Part shown: in pieces, positions 62,655 to 64,000 of the stretch
Position numbering within the stretch: position 1 is the first letter of the stretch
How the letters are laid out: every line of letters begins with the position of its first letter
Assembly (NCBI GenBank): GCA_030581615.1
Contig: JAKTTT010000004.1
Span: 496,001 to 560,000, forward strand
Length of the DNA stretch: 64,000 nucleotides
Direction of reading: 5' to 3'
Source of the DNA: Alloascoidea africana
Taxonomy: Eukaryota; Ascomycota; Alloascoideomycetes; Alloascoideales; Alloascoideaceae
Program-made: the position numbers and the translations under genes
The notes under the pieces: generated by a model
What the model was told of the DNA's origin: nothing
Databases searched by the model: none
Seen by the model: the letters and a program-made list of their open reading frames with translations, nothing else

Positions 62655-64000
62655 CTTAGTTTTTGCTCCGTTTTTACTTGCCTTGAATGGTTTTTATAAG
62701 GCTTTTCTAACTTACATGCTCTGGTCAATCCCAGCATCTGTTTACTAGGTTGTTCTAACACACACATACTTGCAGGCTTTGATCAGAGATATGTTTCGAA
62801 TACCTTCCAAAGAGTTGAGGAAACAATTTCAATGATGCTCAAGTAAATGGATTCGGATAAACGTGAAAACCAAATAGGGCTTAAATTGCTGTAGAAAATC
62901 GAGATTCAGCTTCTCCCTCAGCATTTTTATATCAAAAGAGTTATCAAAGTTTTTGAAAATGGGTATCTCAACCTAAGCATGTCATGCCTAGGCAGACCAT
63001 TCTTAAAGTGTTTATCAGTATATTCCAGCAAAGAGAAGGTATACAAAGAATGGAACTCTACAGACTTACCCGAAATGAATTATTTCATTCTTCAAGCAGT
63101 TAAACTGATTAGAAAGAATGTTTTTCTAGTTCTACAGAAAGTGTCACGTCGTGCATGACAGAAAACTGAAAGTTTATGGAGCATATTGTGCCACTTTAAG
63201 AGCCCTTTTCTAAACACCATTCACCTCTTACTCTAATATGAACAACTCAGGATTTCGAGGAGTAGATGAAAGTCTACTTGATCTCTGCGCTATCAAAACA
63301 GATCCCAAAATCAGTACCCGGAAGTTCACTGAGCTCTGCTCTGAAAATTGAAATGCACTAAGAGCCAGAATTAACGAATGCTGCCTTCGCATAAATACCC
63401 CTGCAAAGGTCAAGAAACAGATTTACTCTAGTAAAACCAATGTTTTAGTCAAGTTTAGTTTTTACTTTGAGATACGAAGTGTTTCTCCCAGGTTTTTTGA
63501 TGTTGAGGAAGTGGCCGATCTTATTCTTCCATCAGGAAGCACTGGCAATTAGTACTGACAGTGAAATCTACGGCACTGTTGGGTTATGAATTTCACTGAA
63601 TAGGATACTGACTTCTACTTGATACAACATTTGGTATGTATGCTGCTGTCCAAGTAAAGGTCAAATATCATAGTTCTAGATGGACACTATAGGACGACTC
63701 TTGAGGCTTTTTGACCCCATAACCGCCCCCTCAAGCTCTATCGAGTCTGAATACTTTAAAGATCGAGTATTTCCAACATAGAAGCAACTTTCTGAATCCT
63801 AGGTATACCTCTGTTGGCCAAATTGCTAAAGGAATTCATGGTTTTGTAGATGAGGTTGCCCACCTGCGTTTTGACAACACAACAAATCACTTTGCCAGGC
63901 AATCGAGAGTTTTCGCAAGCACTAAATAGCCGGGAAAACACACATAAAACAAGAAGAAGCTGTTATCCTAGGTAATTTTCAAATTATTTTTGATTAAAAG
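62655..64000. other. Gene-free sequence to the window end
   Basis: About 1.35 kb after the tRNA with no supported open frame or repeat. Frames of about 60 codons at 63228-63413 and 63756-63941 (both minus) have no support. The sequence runs out of the window without telomere-like repeats. Confidence 0.45.
62660..62675 (+). terminator. RNA polymerase III T-run terminators after the tRNA
   Basis: TTTTT at 62660-62664 with a second TTTTT at 62671-62675. The first lies 6 bp after the discriminator base, normal for Pol III termination; the second would act as a backup. Confidence 0.7.

Noticed and set aside
62435-62767. 110-codon minus-strand frame across the tRNA gene
   Set aside because: It contains GPARIRTGVSG, the classical spurious translation of an antisense tRNA T-arm; the tRNA explains it.
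61569-63520. Similar words TTCTTTGATGCTGAAGAACT (61573) and TTTTTTGATGTTGAGGAAGT (63490)
   Set aside because: Similarity stops after about 20 bp on both sides, so a duplicated segment is not supported.

Overview
The window is chromosomal DNA of a budding yeast (Saccharomycotina) that is not a close relative of S. cerevisiae. Signs: yeast-type genes (GAS1 family, KES1, TBF1, MGE1, AIM41, RIM20, Ser/Thr-rich GPI wall proteins), short introns with TACTAAC/CTAAC branch points, and about 60% A+T by eye. A spliced gene for the complex I subunit NDUFA1/MWFE (47927-48315) implies a rotenone-sensitive complex I, which Saccharomycetaceae have lost. CTG encodes a universally conserved leucine in Rpl33 (FYLGKR), so the CUG-Ser and CUG-Ala clades are unlikely. 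Introns are unusually frequent for a yeast: nine of the recognised genes are split, RIM20 into six exons and the RUP1-like gene into four, including a predicted 13-nt microexon.

Layout. 1-4.6 kb: CEF1/CDC5 (5' end outside the window) and RIM20/palA. 5.1-7.8 kb: a Cys-containing GPI wall protein and a Rieske non-haem iron oxygenase. 9.1-17.3 kb: HEM14, MSL1 (U2B''), a rhodanese, a RecA-fold Rad51-paralogue-like protein with an odd Walker A, and a UBA protein of the RUP1 type. 17.5-25.3 kb: a ferric reductase and three Ser-rich GPI-type proteins, all on the minus strand. 25.3-28.6 kb: gene-free. 28.6-36.3 kb: a tandem pair of GAS1-type glucanosyltransferases and an MNN4/LicD-type mannosylphosphorylation protein. 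36.4-45.4 kb: a small protein with two C2H2 fingers plus a Zn2Cys6 cluster, an Mn-SOD without a clear mitochondrial presequence, a large four-RRM Pab1-like protein, and TBF1. 45.5-51.3 kb: AIM41, MGE1, NDUFA1, RPL33 and KES1. 51.3-64 kb: a gene desert whose only supported gene is an intron-containing tRNA-Gln(CUG).

Functional threads. Cell wall and surface: four GPI-type wall proteins, two Gas enzymes and Mnn4; RIM20 belongs to the alkaline-pH pathway that controls GAS/PHR genes in other yeasts. Mitochondria: HEM14, AIM41, MGE1, NDUFA1. Splicing: CEF1 and MSL1. TBF1 lies 4 kb from RPL33, whose promoter carries adjacent Tbf1-like and Cbf1-like sites, as described for ribosomal protein genes of Candida albicans.

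No retroelement, virus-like element, DNA transposon, CRISPR array or rRNA gene could be supported. Spliced models come from reading frame, splice signals and family homology recalled by eye; no search was run.
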